Assembly (NCBI RefSeq): GCF_012396605.1
Contig: NZ_JAAXPW010000004.1
Span: forward strand, 1-64,000
Reading direction: 5' to 3'
DNA: 64,000 nucleotides
Origin: Ureibacillus thermosphaericus
Lineage (GTDB): Bacteria > Bacillota > Bacilli > Bacillales_A > Planococcaceae
The notes under the pieces are model-generated. The model saw only the letters and a list, made by a program, of their open reading frames with translations, did not search any database and was not told the origin of the DNA. The position numbers and the translations under genes are program-made. This document shows, piece after piece, positions 25,993 through 35,044 of the stretch (the stretch's first letter is position 1; every line of letters starts with the position of its first letter).

Positions 25993-27285
25993 ATGAACCA
26001 TCAAAATATATATATTTCACTCGATATAGGTTCCTCTTCTATTAAAGTATTAATTGGTGATGTAACAGATGGCCAGTTGCATGTTATAGGAGTTGGAAAT
26101 GTCAAAACGAATGGCGTTAGAAAAGGTGCAATTGTTGATATAGATGCAACCGTTCAATCAATTAAAAAAGCCGTTGAACAGGCAGAACGAATGACAGGAA
26201 TTCAAATTCGAGAGGTCGTTTTAGGTATACCTGCAAATCAAACAGCCTTACAGCCAGTGAAAGGTGTTGTGGCAGTTAATAGCGAAAATCGTGAAATTAC
26301 AGATGATGAATTAGAGCGAGTGTTTGAATCTGCTCAAGTGATGTCGATACCACCAGAGCGGGAACTTGTCAATTTAATTCCAAAACAATTTATTGTCGAT
26401 AACTTGGATGAAATTAAAGATCCCCGCGGCATGATTGGTATTCGACTTGAAATGGATGCCACAATGATTACTACATCTCGCACATTATTGCATAACGTTC
26501 TGAGATGTGTAGAGCGTGCAGGACTTGATATTAAAGAAATTTATTTGCAACCCTTGGCAGCAGGATATTTTGCTTTAACGGAAGACGAAAAGAACCAAGG
26601 TACCGCATTTATTGATATTGGTGGCGGTTCAACCACGATTGCCGTATTTGAAGATGGCTTGTTAACTCATACAGGAGTCGTTCCGGTCGGTGGCGACCAT
26701 ATTACAAAAGATTTATCCATCATATTAAAAACTCCAACTGAACAAGCCGAAAAAATAAAGAGACAATATGGACATGCCTTCTATGAGGATGCTTCGGAAG
26801 AGGAAGTATTTGAAGTGCCAGTTGTAGGTACAGATGCCACAGAAGAGTACAGTCAAAAATTCTTAGCGGAAATTATCAGTTCCCGTTTGGAAGAATTGTT
26901 TGATCTCGTTTTAGACGAATTAGCTCGCTTGGGAGTAAGAGATTTACCTGGTGGAATCGTTATTTCAGGCGGTGTTGCTTCATTAGAAGGTATTGCTCAA
27001 CTTGCACGCCAAGTTTTGCAAACGCGCGTGAGAATTTATATTCCTGATTATATCGGGGTTCGAGAACCTTCATTTACAACTGCTGTTGGCTTAATTTGTT
27101 ATGCACATATGGAAGATGAATTTTTTGGAAGAAGCCCGGTATCGAAAGCACCTGTTTATCAAGCGGTAGGTTCAGTTACTACTCCTCCTAAAAAACAATC
27201 TCATGCATCTGAAAAAGCTGATAACGGTAATAATTCGAGCGTTATCGATAAAGCAAAAAGGTTATTTGATAAATTTTTTGAATAA
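25993..27285 (+). CDS. ftsA: Cell division protein FtsA
   Basis: 430 residues, an actin-like ATPase that tethers FtsZ to the membrane. Phosphate-1 segment SLDIGSSSIKVLIG (near 10-22), phosphate-2 IDIGGGSTTIAVF (about 206-218) and adenosine segment VISGGVASLEG are all present, as is the SHS2 insertion domain. The last residues KAKRLFDKFFE form the amphipathic membrane helix after a flexible linker. GAAGGAGGTGCGG precedes the ATG. It is 40 nt before ftsZ. Confidence 0.97.
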   Translation: MNHQNIYISLDIGSSSIKVLIGDVTDGQLHVIGVGNVKTNGVRKGAIVDIDATVQSIKKAVEQAERMTGIQIREVVLGIPANQTALQPVKGVVAVNSENREITDDELERVFESAQVMSIPPERELVNLIPKQFIVDNLDEIKDPRGMIGIRLEMDATMITTSRTLLHNVLRCVERAGLDIKEIYLQPLAAGYFALTEDEKNQGTAFIDIGGGSTTIAVFEDGLLTHTGVVPVGGDHITKDLSIILKTPTEQAEKIKRQYGHAFYEDASEEEVFEVPVVGTDATEEYSQKFLAEIISSRLEELFDLVLDELARLGVRDLPGGIVISGGVASLEGIAQLARQVLQTRVRIYIPDYIGVREPSFTTAVGLICYAHMEDEFFGRSPVSKAPVYQAVGSVTTPPKKQSHASEKADNGNNSSVIDKAKRLFDKFFE

Positions 27286-27325
27286 ATAAAAAGAAGAATA
27301 TACTAGTGTGGCAGGAGGAGAAAGA

Positions 27326-28477
27326 ATGTTAGAATTTGATACGAATATTGACCAGCTAGCCAATATTAAAGTAATTGGTGTAGGCGGCGGTGGAAATAAT
27401 GCTGTAAATAGAATGATTGAACATGGAGTTCAAGGTGTTGAATTTATTGCAGTAAATACAGATGCTCAAGCTTTAAAACTATCAAAAGCGGAAATAAAAT
27501 TACAGATTGGTAGTAAACTGACTCGTGGATTAGGTGCAGGGGCAAATCCTGAAATAGGTAAAAAAGCTGCTGAAGAAAGTAGAGAACAAATTGAAGAAGT
27601 TGTTCGTGGAGCAGATATGGTATTTGTCACTGCAGGCATGGGTGGAGGAACTGGAACAGGTGCCGCACCAGTTATCTCACAAATTGCAAAGGATTTGGGA
27701 GCATTAACTGTTGGGGTTGTGACAAGACCGTTTTCTTTTGAAGGTAAGAAGAGACAAACACAGGCAATTAGTGGTATTGCTGCAATGAAAGAAGCGGTGG
27801 ATACTCTGATTGTCATTCCGAATGATAAATTATTACAAATTGTGGATAAAAGCACTCCAATGCTTGAAGCTTTCCGTGAAGCTGACAACGTATTACGTCA
27901 AGGGGTGCAAGGGATTTCCGACTTGATAGCTACACCAGGTCTCATCAACTTAGACTTTGCGGACGTAAAGACAATTATGTCCAATAAGGGATCAGCACTT
28001 ATGGGTATCGGTATTGCTTCTGGCGAAAATCGTGCGACTGAAGCTGCGAAAAAAGCGATTTCCAGTCCACTACTTGAAACTTCCATTGATGGCGCGAAAG
28101 GTGTCATTATGAATATTACTGGAGGAACAAATTTAAGTCTATTTGAAGTGCAAGAAGCAGCTGATATCGTTGCGTCTGCATCTGATGAAGAAGTGAATAT
28201 GATCTTTGGATCAGTGATTAACGAAAACTTAAATGATGAAATCATTGTAACAGTGATTGCAACGGGCTTTTCAGAAGATGCTGCACCTCAAAACACACAA
28301 AGTGTAAGACCTTCTATCAATACTCGTAGCTCACAGCAGAACATAGTTCAACAACAACAACCAATGCGGGAACGCAATGTAGAACCGCAACAGCAAGCGG
28401 AATATAATCGCAATCAACAAGAAGATATTTTAGACATTCCAACATTTTTAAGAAATCGTCGTCATCGAAACCAATAA
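27326..28477 (+). CDS. ftsZ: Cell division protein FtsZ
   Basis: 383 residues from ATG 27326, after GCAGGAGGAG; the GTG at 27308 precedes that site. FtsZ is the tubulin-like GTPase of the division ring. The GTP-binding loop GGGTGTG is at 106-112 and the T7 catalytic loop contains NLDFADV. A glutamine- and asparagine-rich linker (about 318-365) leads to the conserved C-terminal peptide [10 protein letters not shown], the docking site for FtsA and SepF, followed by a basic tail. A terminator follows; the bpr/bpf genes found here in B. subtilis are absent. Confidence 0.98.
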   Translation: MLEFDTNIDQLANIKVIGVGGGGNNAVNRMIEHGVQGVEFIAVNTDAQALKLSKAEIKLQIGSKLTRGLGAGANPEIGKKAAEESREQIEEVVRGADMVFVTAGMGGGTGTGAAPVISQIAKDLGALTVGVVTRPFSFEGKKRQTQAISGIAAMKEAVDTLIVIPNDKLLQIVDKSTPMLEAFREADNVLRQGVQGISDLIATPGLINLDFADVKTIMSNKGSALMGIGIASGENRATEAAKKAISSPLLETSIDGAKGVIMNITGGTNLSLFEVQEAADIVASASDEEVNMIFGSVINENLNDEIIVTVIATGFSEDAAPQNTQSVRPSINTRSSQQNIVQQQQPMRERNVEPQQQAEYNRNQQEDILDIPTFLRNRRHRNQ

Positions 28478-28570
28478 CTATTTTAAATTAAGAAATAATG
28501 TTACACAAAAATTGAAAATTCGACATTTTCTCAAATAAAATATTTATCTATCAACGAAAAAAGTAGCAAA

Positions 28571-28617
28571 GGAACAATATAGCGTATTAAAAATTACGCT
28601 AGATTGTTCCTTTTTTT
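28571..28617 (+). terminator. Terminator after ftsZ
   Basis: A 16-position stem with one mismatch (28571-28586 with 28595-28610), loop TTAAAAAT, then seven Ts. It separates division genes from the spoIIGA operon. Confidence 0.93.
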
Positions 28618-28645
28618 ATGCATATTTTCTCGGTATATGCAATAT

Positions 28646-28711
28646 TTTGTCAATAAAAACTCCACTTTCCCTACAACGTTTTGACATTTTCCACATGGAG
28701 ACAGTGATAAT
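28646..28711 (+). promoter_or_regulatory. spoIIGA promoter with Spo0A-like boxes
   Basis: TTGACA (28681-28686) and GATAAT (28706-28711) are 19 bp apart, an over-long spacing. The B. subtilis spoIIG promoter is also over-spaced and needs Spo0A-P. TTTGTCAAT (28646-28654) and, on the minus strand, TGTCAAAA overlapping the -35 resemble the 0A box TGTCGAA. Assignment is by pattern and context. Confidence 0.45.
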
Positions 28712-28733
28712 CTATCAATAGGAGGACGCTAAA

Positions 28734-29561
28734 ATGATTGGAGAATTACTCGTACTATACAATACGTTATTTAATTACTTTTTATTAAAGTTTACGAAGG
28801 AAATAACGGGATTGTATGTAAGGAAAAGAAGATTGTTATTTAGTGCATTCATTAGCGGACTCGTGTCTTCAATACTTTATCACACATTTATAGGAGCAGT
28901 TGCAAGTTTTCTTTTATTAATTGGACTCGCTTTCTCCTTTCGAATTCAAACACTGTTGAAACAAGGAACAGTGTTGCTTGTTGCCACCTTTTTTCTAGGT
29001 GGGTTGCTCACAAGTTTATTACCTTTTTTACTTAGACAATCGGATCTTATTTTTTTTATCTTTTGTTTAAGTATCGCTGTTCTTAGTTTAACTTTTATTC
29101 ATTCGAAATGGAGAAATATGACAAAAGAAAGGTTGCAACAATCCTTTGTCGTTGATTGTGAATTAGAGCTATTTCAAAAAACATATTCGTTGAAAGGATT
29201 CATTGATACGGGAAATGAATGTGTGGAACCGATTAGCGGAAAACCGGTTCATTTCTTATCGTATCAAGCGGTAGAAGAAAAATTGCCAAAAGAGTTAAAA
29301 GAAGGTTTGCTTACGTGGGACGACAAGAATCCTTATCAACTAACAATGTTTCCTAGCTTTATGTACCCTAAAATCAGAATTTTGACATTGTCAACGGTCC
29401 AAAAAGAAACGTCAACCGCATTAGCATTTCGTTTTGACCGTCTGATTCTTTACGGAAACGTAAAGAAGGAAATATTGGATGAATATGTAGTTTTTACTAG
29501 ACACGATGCTCGTTTTCCGCAGAATGCACAAATGATACTCCACGTTTTAGCGTTGAACTAA
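28734..29561 (+). CDS. spoIIGA: Sigma-E processing peptidase SpoIIGA
   Basis: 275 residues. The N-terminal half holds about five transmembrane helices (1-125); the C-terminal half is an aspartic-protease-like domain with D158-T-G in [12 protein letters not shown]. SpoIIGA cleaves the pro-sequence of sigma-E in the mother cell after a signal from SpoIIR made in the forespore. TAGGAGGA precedes the ATG. It is followed after 20 nt by sigE, its substrate, forming the spoIIG operon. Confidence 0.95.
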   Translation: MIGELLVLYNTLFNYFLLKFTKEITGLYVRKRRLLFSAFISGLVSSILYHTFIGAVASFLLLIGLAFSFRIQTLLKQGTVLLVATFFLGGLLTSLLPFLLRQSDLIFFIFCLSIAVLSLTFIHSKWRNMTKERLQQSFVVDCELELFQKTYSLKGFIDTGNECVEPISGKPVHFLSYQAVEEKLPKELKEGLLTWDDKNPYQLTMFPSFMYPKIRILTLSTVQKETSTALAFRFDRLILYGNVKKEILDEYVVFTRHDARFPQNAQMILHVLALN

Positions 29562-29581
29562 TTCATAAAGGGGGAGAATGG

Positions 29582-30289
29582 TTGTTTGAAAAACTGAAAG
29601 AACTGATCACGAGAATATTTAGTAAGTTTCGCACTAAAAAAACATACTATATAGGAGGTCATGATTCATTGCCGGTACCATTGTCTAGAGAAGAAGAAAT
29701 GTCAGTAATAGAAGCCTTTATGAATGGTGATATGAAAGCTCGCGATACATTAATTGAAAGAAATCTACGTCTTGTTGTATATATTGCAAGACGTTTTGAT
29801 AACACAGGTACACCTATTGAAGATTTAATTAGTATTGGCTCTATCGGATTAATAAAGGCAATTGAAACTTACAATAAAGAAAAGAATATTAAACTTGCCA
29901 CATACGCTTCTCGATGCATTGAAAATGAAATTTTAATGCATTTAAGAAAGACAAGTCGTATGAAGGGTGAAGTTTCTTTAGATGAACCATTAAACTCAGA
30001 TCCAGACGGTAATGAATTGCTACTATCAGATATTTTAGGCACAGATGAAGAAATTATTATGAATGATGTTGAGAAGAAAATTGAACGTGCGTCGATGTTT
30101 GAAGCAATTAACGGATTAAGCGAGAGAGAAAGATACATTATGGAATGCAGATTCGGTTTAAACGGTAAAAAAGAAATGACGCAAAAAGAAGTTGCGGATC
30201 ACTTAGGAATTTCTCAATCATATATTTCTCGCTTAGAAAAGAAAATTATTTCCGAGTTAAGAGAATCCTTAAACCAACCAATCTCATAA
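29582..30289 (+). CDS. sigE: RNA polymerase sporulation sigma factor SigE (pro-sigma-E)
   Basis: 235 residues. The first mother-cell sigma factor. The N-terminal pro-sequence (about 1-22, basic and amphipathic) leads to the processing site in [11 protein letters not shown], where cleavage in B. subtilis falls in the YYIGG segment. Region 2 ([32 protein letters not shown]) and region 4 (a helix-turn-helix near 205-225, [14 protein letters not shown]) are intact. It starts with TTG 29582 after AAAGGGGGAG. Confidence 0.96.
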   Translation: MFEKLKELITRIFSKFRTKKTYYIGGHDSLPVPLSREEEMSVIEAFMNGDMKARDTLIERNLRLVVYIARRFDNTGTPIEDLISIGSIGLIKAIETYNKEKNIKLATYASRCIENEILMHLRKTSRMKGEVSLDEPLNSDPDGNELLLSDILGTDEEIIMNDVEKKIERASMFEAINGLSERERYIMECRFGLNGKKEMTQKEVADHLGISQSYISRLEKKIISELRESLNQPIS

Positions 30290-30321
30290 AGAATTGGCTG
30301 AAATTGGACTAGTAACAATAC

Positions 30322-30350
30322 GCATATTCTTTTCCTTTTCGGACAAACTT
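30322..30350 (+). promoter_or_regulatory. Putative sigma-F (forespore) promoter of sigG
   Basis: GCATA (30322-30326), 14 bp, GGACAAACTT (30341-30350). The -10 fits the sigma-F pattern GGnnAnAnTW at every fixed position and the -35 fits GYWTA; the spacing is one base under the usual 15. sigG is a sigma-F gene in B. subtilis. Confidence 0.65.
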
Positions 30351-30391
30351 AAAAAACAATCCAAGAGATAAAAAGTCTGGAGGAAAAGAAG

Positions 30392-31174
30392 ATGGTGCGT
30401 ACAAAAGTTGAGCTTTGTGGTGTTGATACTGCTTCTTTGCCAGTATTAAAACATGAAGAAATGAGAGAGCTATTTGTTCGTTTGAAAAACGGAGAAACAT
30501 GGGTTAGAGATGAATTGGTTATTTGTAATCTACGTCTGGTACTGAGTATCGTCGGCAGATTCTCTTATCGAGGTGAACAAGCAGATGACCTATTCCAAGT
30601 TGGATGTATCGGATTATTAAAAGCCATCGACCATTTCGATTTAAAGCATAATGTAAGATTTTCAACATATGCTGTACCAATGATTATTGGTGAGATTCGA
30701 AGACACTTAAGAGATCATCATGCTCTTCGCGTATCAAGATCTTTAAGAGATATAGCTTATAAAGCAATGCAGGCAAAAGAAAAGTTCATATCTGAAAATT
30801 TATATGAGCCAACAATTGAACAAATAGCTGAAATGATTGACATGAAAAAAGAAGATGTGCTATATGCTTTAGATGCGATACAAGATCCACTATCTCTTCA
30901 AGAGCCGATTTATTCCGATGGTGGAGATGCAGTATATATCATGGACCAATTAAGGGATGAAGCCGTGTCAGAAGACCAATGGGTTGCGTATGTTAGTGTA
31001 AAAGAAAGTATTCAAAAGCTCGATGAACGTCAACAATTAATTCTTGCAAAACGCTTCTACTATGGCGAAACACAAACAGAAATAGCAAAATCCCTTGGAA
31101 TATCACAAGCTCAAATTTCTAGACTTGAAAAGAATGCGATTGAAACCATGCAAAAAGACTATAAATTAGGATAA
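30392..31174 (+). CDS. sigG: RNA polymerase sporulation sigma factor SigG
   Basis: 260 residues. The late forespore sigma factor. It has no pro-sequence and opens with RTKVELCGVDTASLPVL, which is nearly invariant in SigG. Regions 2 (CNLRLVLSIVGRF, DDLFQVGCIGLLKAIDHFD), 3 and 4 (TQTEIAKSLGISQAQISRLEK, near 230-250) are complete. TCTGGAGGAAAAG precedes the ATG. It has its own forespore-type promoter in the 102-bp gap after sigE and a terminator behind. Confidence 0.97.
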   Translation: MVRTKVELCGVDTASLPVLKHEEMRELFVRLKNGETWVRDELVICNLRLVLSIVGRFSYRGEQADDLFQVGCIGLLKAIDHFDLKHNVRFSTYAVPMIIGEIRRHLRDHHALRVSRSLRDIAYKAMQAKEKFISENLYEPTIEQIAEMIDMKKEDVLYALDAIQDPLSLQEPIYSDGGDAVYIMDQLRDEAVSEDQWVAYVSVKESIQKLDERQQLILAKRFYYGETQTEIAKSLGISQAQISRLEKNAIETMQKDYKLG

Positions 31175-31195
31175 GGATCATCACTGTAAAATCCG

Positions 31196-31221
31196 ACGCA
31201 CTTTTCACAAGTGCGTTTTTA
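31196..31221 (+). terminator. Terminator after sigG
   Basis: An 8-bp perfect stem ACGCACTT (31196-31203 with 31209-31216), a 5-nt loop and a T run. Confidence 0.92.
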
Positions 31222-31386
31222 TTTTTATAAAGAGTAGTATAGGTCCTATCGAGTATGCTTTTGTCGTAAAATAGATTAAATTTTATCCTCTCATCGCTGC
31301 TCTAGAATAAATTCAAAGTATTTTGAAGTTTTCTGAACGAAGTTTTGTATTTTCTTGAAGTAATCATTTATTGAAAGGAGATTCAA

Positions 31387-31623
31387 TTGAAATTTTCAGT
31401 AGTTCAACAAAAGGAAATAATTGAGGCGGGCAGTGGCAGATTTATCGGGTACATTATCGATGCAGAAGTTTGTGAACAAACCGGAATGATTACAGCTTTT
31501 CTTGTATCAGAACCAAAAAAGTTTTTAACCTTTCTACAAGGTGAAGAACCTGTTCGCAAAGTATTCATCAACGATATTTTAGTAATCGGCAAAGATGTCA
31601 TTTTAGTAAAAGGGGTTTCTTAA
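31387..31623 (+). CDS. ylmC: YlmC/YmxH family sporulation protein (PRC-barrel)
   Basis: 78 residues, a compact PRC-barrel-like protein: SGRFIGYIIDAEVCEQTGMITAFLV then FINDILVIGKDVILVKG. The family is found only in spore formers, and its molecular role is not established. It begins with TTG 31387 behind GAAAGGAG. In B. subtilis ylmA, ylmD and ylmE surround it; here only ylmE follows, 75 nt on, with its own promoter. Confidence 0.88.
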   Translation: MKFSVVQQKEIIEAGSGRFIGYIIDAEVCEQTGMITAFLVSEPKKFLTFLQGEEPVRKVFINDILVIGKDVILVKGVS

Positions 31624-31651
31624 TTATTGGTATTCATTGAAAAATAGAGAT

Positions 31652-31680
31652 TTGATTGTTAAAATGAAAGAAACTATAGT
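31652..31680 (+). promoter_or_regulatory. Putative sigma-A promoter of ylmE-sepF-ylmG
   Basis: TTGATT (31652-31657), exactly 17 bp, TATAGT (31675-31680), 18 bp before the ylmE ATG. Confidence 0.62.
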
Positions 31681-31698
31681 TGTAAAGATGGGATTATT

Positions 31699-32370
31699 AT
31701 GGCAAATATTCGCGAAAACTTAGAAATTATTCAACAAAGAATAGAAGGAGCCAAAAATAGAGCAGGCCGACAGCATGATCATATTCAAATTATTGCAGTA
31801 ACAAAACAAGTATCTGTTGAACGCACGAAAGAAGTATTAAATGCAGGATTAATTCATCTTGGCGAAAATCGTCCAGAAGGATTACTTGCGAAAAAAGAAT
31901 CGATTCAAGATCAAGCTGCTTGGCATTATATTGGCACCCTACAATCAAAAAAAGTAAAAAAAGTCATTAATGAAATTGATTATTTACATTCATTGGATCG
32001 TATGAGCTTAGCGGAAGAAATTGAAAAGCGAGCAATAAAACCAGTAAAATGTTTTGTTCAAGCAAATGTTTCAGGTGAAGAATCAAAACATGGCTTAAGC
32101 AAAGAAGAAGTGATTCCTTTCATTCAATCCTTAGAAAAATTCAGCAAAATTCAAGTAGTCGGTTTAATGACAATGGCTCCAAATACAGAGAACGAAGAAA
32201 TTATTCGAAAAGTTTTTCGTGATTTAAAAGAATTACAACAAGAGGTTATGAAGCTGAATTTACCGTATGCACCATGCCAAGAGTTATCGATGGGGATGTC
32301 CAACGATTATGAGATTGCTATTGAAGAAGGTGCAACTTTTATAAGAATCGGAACAGCTCTTGTAGGATAG
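31699..32370 (+). CDS. ylmE: YggS family pyridoxal phosphate enzyme (YlmE)
   Basis: 223 residues, a single-domain alanine-racemase-like barrel. The PLP-binding Lys is K36 in [32 protein letters not shown], and [27 protein letters not shown] are family signatures. These proteins keep PLP and amino-acid pools balanced and are not racemases in any firm sense. The gene is directly before sepF, a conserved pairing in Gram-positives. Confidence 0.95.
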   Translation: MANIRENLEIIQQRIEGAKNRAGRQHDHIQIIAVTKQVSVERTKEVLNAGLIHLGENRPEGLLAKKESIQDQAAWHYIGTLQSKKVKKVINEIDYLHSLDRMSLAEEIEKRAIKPVKCFVQANVSGEESKHGLSKEEVIPFIQSLEKFSKIQVVGLMTMAPNTENEEIIRKVFRDLKELQQEVMKLNLPYAPCQELSMGMSNDYEIAIEEGATFIRIGTALVG

Positions 32371-32382
32371 GGGGTTGAAAAG

Positions 32383-32841
32383 ATGGGCATGATTAGCAAA
32401 TTAAAAAATTTCTTTTACTTAGATGAAGAAGAAGAGCAAGAAATTCAACCAACAGCAAAAGAACCAGTTTCATTACCACAAGAGACTGTAACTAGGAAAA
32501 CTAAAAAAATTGTCAATAGCCATGGTGAAGAGAAAACGTTAAATGTTATTAATATTCAATCTGCAAATTCATTGAAAAACGCCAAAGTGGTTATAGTAGA
32601 GCCAAGGGTGTATGCTGAAGCACAAGATATCTCTGAGCATTTAAAAAATAAACGTGCCATCATCGTCAATCTTCAACGAATTGACCATGAGGCTGGAAAG
32701 CGCATCATTGATTTTTTAAGCGGCACCGTATATGCTCTAGGTGGGGATATTCAGCGAATTGGTGACAATATTTTTCTATGCACTCCAGAAAATGTTGAAG
32801 TGCAAGGTGAAATTTCCAATTATTATTACGACGATATCTAA
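32383..32841 (+). CDS. sepF: Cell division protein SepF
   Basis: 152 residues. An N-terminal amphipathic membrane-binding helix (ISKLKNFFYL), an acidic and disordered linker (about 14-55), and the globular SepF domain (about 58-142) with AIIVNLQRIDHEAGKRIIDFLSGTVYALGGDIQRI. SepF forms rings that bundle FtsZ filaments and is an alternative membrane tether to FtsA. It starts 12 nt after ylmE. Confidence 0.96.
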   Translation: MGMISKLKNFFYLDEEEEQEIQPTAKEPVSLPQETVTRKTKKIVNSHGEEKTLNVINIQSANSLKNAKVVIVEPRVYAEAQDISEHLKNKRAIIVNLQRIDHEAGKRIIDFLSGTVYALGGDIQRIGDNIFLCTPENVEVQGEISNYYYDDI

Positions 32842-32864
32842 AATAGAGAGGTAATTAGGAGTTT

Positions 32865-33128
32865 ATGGCAATTATACAAATCATATCGATAGGATTTCAA
32901 ATTTATTCATTAATGTTGATTATTTATATCTTAATGTCTTGGGTTCCAGCATCTAGAGGTACTGCTTTTGGTCAGATATTAGAAAAGTTTTGTGAACCTT
33001 ATTTAGGGTTTTTCCGAAAATTTATTCCACCGATTGGAATGATTGATTTTTCACCAATTATCGCCTTAATTGTTCTCACATTTATTGAGCGTGGAGTTTA
33101 TAAAGTATTAAGTTATATTCTATTTTAG
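32865..33128 (+). CDS. ylmG: YggT family membrane protein (YlmG)
   Basis: 87 residues, two transmembrane helices (about 4-26 and 62-84) around the conserved loop SWVPASRGTAFGQILEKFCEPYLGFFR then PPIGMIDFSPI. YggT proteins are membrane proteins linked to division and osmotic behaviour; the exact role is unknown. It follows sepF after 23 nt and is ended by a weak terminator. Confidence 0.92.
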   Translation: MAIIQIISIGFQIYSLMLIIYILMSWVPASRGTAFGQILEKFCEPYLGFFRKFIPPIGMIDFSPIIALIVLTFIERGVYKVLSYILF

Positions 33129-33132
33129 CGAT

Positions 33133-33165
33133 GGGTGCGGCTCAAAGAAGAGTCACATCCTTTTT
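33133..33165 (+). terminator. Probable terminator after ylmG
   Basis: An 11-position stem with one mismatch and two G-T pairs (33133-33143 with 33150-33160), loop AAAGAA, five Ts. Confidence 0.55.
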
Positions 33166-33212
33166 ATATAATGTTCTTTATTTTCTGAATTATTCATGAG
33201 AGAGTTGACGAC

Positions 33213-33998
33213 ATGCAGAATATTTTGCAACATTTTCGAAAAGATGAACAACCATTTATCGAACGTGTCATTGAATGGAAAAAAGAAGTGGAAGATCGAT
33301 ATGCCCCAAAATTAACCGTGTTCTTAGATCCGAGAGAACAACATATAGTACAATCCATTATTGGAACTCATGATGAAATTAACGTTTATAGTGAAGGGGC
33401 GTTTCAAGAAGCGGAAAGGAAAAGACTGTACATTGCCCCATCCTATTTTGAACCAACTATAAAAGATTTTGAAATTATCATATTAAAATTAACATTCCCT
33501 TCCAAGTTCGTTGAATTAAGGCATCCGGATGTGTTAGGAGCTTTGCTTTCCTTAGGAATTGACCGCAAACATTTTGGGGACATCCGCATTGATAAGGAAA
33601 TTATTCAGTTTGCCTGTACAAAAGAGATTGCGCTTTACGTGAAAACTAATTTGACGAAAATCGGCAGGGTAAATGTGCGGATTGATGAATTAGAAAACAT
33701 GGAAGAGTTAATTCTTCCGCAAGATGAATGGATAGAGAAAGTGCTTACTGTATCTTCAATGAGATTAGATGCCATATTATCAAATAGTTTTAATATTTCA
33801 AGGCAAAAATCCCAAAACTTAATTCGTGGAGGGAAAGTAAAAGTGAATTTTGCTCTTTGTGAAGAAACATCCTATGAGCTGCAAGAAGGGGATACAATTT
33901 CTTGTCGAGGCTTTGGGCGTTTCAAAATTACACGTATTGAAGGGCGAACGAAAAAAGACAAAATTCGATTAACAATAGGACTATTTGAGCGAAAGTAA
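33213..33998 (+). CDS. ylmH: S4-domain RNA-binding protein YlmH (RqcP-like)
   Basis: 261 residues. The N-terminal domain (about 1-170, starting with HFRKDEQPFIERV) is special to YlmH; the S4 RNA-binding domain is at about 180-245 (FNISRQKSQNLIRGGKVKVN). B. subtilis YlmH is an RqcP paralogue able to support ribosome-associated quality control with RqcH. rqcH is also in this window, at 53712-55394. It stands alone between ylmG and divIVA. Confidence 0.92.
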   Translation: MQNILQHFRKDEQPFIERVIEWKKEVEDRYAPKLTVFLDPREQHIVQSIIGTHDEINVYSEGAFQEAERKRLYIAPSYFEPTIKDFEIIILKLTFPSKFVELRHPDVLGALLSLGIDRKHFGDIRIDKEIIQFACTKEIALYVKTNLTKIGRVNVRIDELENMEELILPQDEWIEKVLTVSSMRLDAILSNSFNISRQKSQNLIRGGKVKVNFALCEETSYELQEGDTISCRGFGRFKITRIEGRTKKDKIRLTIGLFERK

Positions 33999-34087
33999 GA
34001 TTGTTTTAAAAATTTACTGTAAAGAACTTCATCGAACGTTATAATAATAATAATAAGCTTACATTTTGACTAAAGGAGTGCGAGACC

Positions 34088-34642
34088 ATGCCACTATCAC
34101 CTCTTGATATACATAATAAAGAATTTACGAGGGCTTTTCGAGGTTATGCAGAAGACGAAGTAAATGAATTTTTAGATCAAATTATTAAAGATTATGAGCT
34201 CATTATTCGAGAGAAAAAAGAGCTTGAAGAAAAGGTAAAACAAATGACTGCTCAAATGGAGCACTATAATACAATGGAAGATACTTTGCAAAAATCGATT
34301 GTCGTAGCGCAAGAAGCGGCAGAGGAAGTACGCAGAAATGCTCAACAAGAGGCAAAACTTATCATTAAAGAAGCGGAAAAAAATGCGGATCGTATTGTCA
34401 ATGAAGCATTAGCAAAAGCACGGAAAATAACAATTGAAATTGATGCATTAAAAAAGCAATCAAAAGTATTCCGAAACCGTTTCAAAATGTTAGTAGAAGC
34501 GCAGTTGGACTTGTTGAATGCCGATGATTGGGATCACTTAATGGAATACGATATTGGATTAACGGAGATACAAGAACAATTTAAGTTAGAGGATGAAGAA
34601 GAATTTCTTAAAAATAGTACATCAGAACAAGAAAAATTGTAA
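34088..34642 (+). CDS. divIVA: Cell division initiation protein DivIVA
   Basis: 184 residues. The N-terminal lipid-binding domain (1-60: SPLDIHNKEFTRAFRGYAEDEVNEFLD) contains the exposed Phe and Arg that bind curved membranes; the rest is a long coiled coil (about 33-150) with a short acidic tail. It marks poles and septa and recruits Min proteins and, in sporulation, the chromosome origin. A TATAAT (34040-34045) next to an ATA repeat precedes it but lacks a convincing -35. AAAGGAGTG sits ahead of the ATG. Confidence 0.96.
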   Translation: MPLSPLDIHNKEFTRAFRGYAEDEVNEFLDQIIKDYELIIREKKELEEKVKQMTAQMEHYNTMEDTLQKSIVVAQEAAEEVRRNAQQEAKLIIKEAEKNADRIVNEALAKARKITIEIDALKKQSKVFRNRFKMLVEAQLDLLNADDWDHLMEYDIGLTEIQEQFKLEDEEEFLKNSTSEQEKL

Positions 34643-34658
34643 TAATTTTCTTAATACT

Positions 34659-34687
34659 TGACTGGGTGGTATGATTTTCATATACTG
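34659..34687 (+). promoter_or_regulatory. Sigma-A promoter of the ileS T-box transcript
   Basis: TTGACT (34659-34664), exactly 17 bp, TATACT (34682-34687). Transcription would begin near 34694. Confidence 0.78.
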
Positions 34688-34693
34688 ATACAC

Positions 34694-34965
34694 AGGAATT
34701 TAATCAACAGGGATAATAGGTGTTGACGGAGACAGTATTTTTTGCTTGCGGCAACTAGCGATTCGAGGGCGGTGGAAGCTCGAACAAGCAGCAAAAAAGA
34801 AAATCGCTCCTGAGCCAAATCACTGAAAGGAAAGTAAGTGATTTCGTTTTACACGACGTTACAGTGTCATGAGGCAACGGTCAATTATTTTATTGACGTT
34901 GTGAATAAGGGTGGTACCACGGGCAATCGTTTCTCGTCCCTATAGGGATAGAGAAACTTTTTTTA
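34694..34965 (+). promoter_or_regulatory. T-box riboswitch (isoleucine) with terminator, upstream of ileS
   Basis: The T-box sequence AGGGTGGTACCACG is at 34908-34921. Stem I is seen as GGAG (34730-34733) with CTCC (34807-34810) and TTTTTTGC with GCAAAAAA. The specifier loop on the 3' side reads GAAAATCG, giving ATC (34803-34805), an Ile codon, which matches the gene. The terminator stem is GTTTCTC/GAGAAAC (34929-34935 with 34951-34957), with an inner TCCCTA/TAGGGA stem, followed by a T run. Uncharged tRNA-Ile should pair with the specifier and the T-box bulge and prevent termination. Confidence 0.95.
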
Positions 34966-35044
34966 TTTTGAGAGTGATTTTCTATTTTGCAAAATCCAAA
35001 TTTAAAAATACGTATAGGTCAAAATAATTAAAGGAGGAAGTTGA

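Noticed and set aside
27466-27888. A 140-residue minus-strand frame inside ftsZ
   Set aside because: Antisense shadow of the most conserved part of ftsZ.
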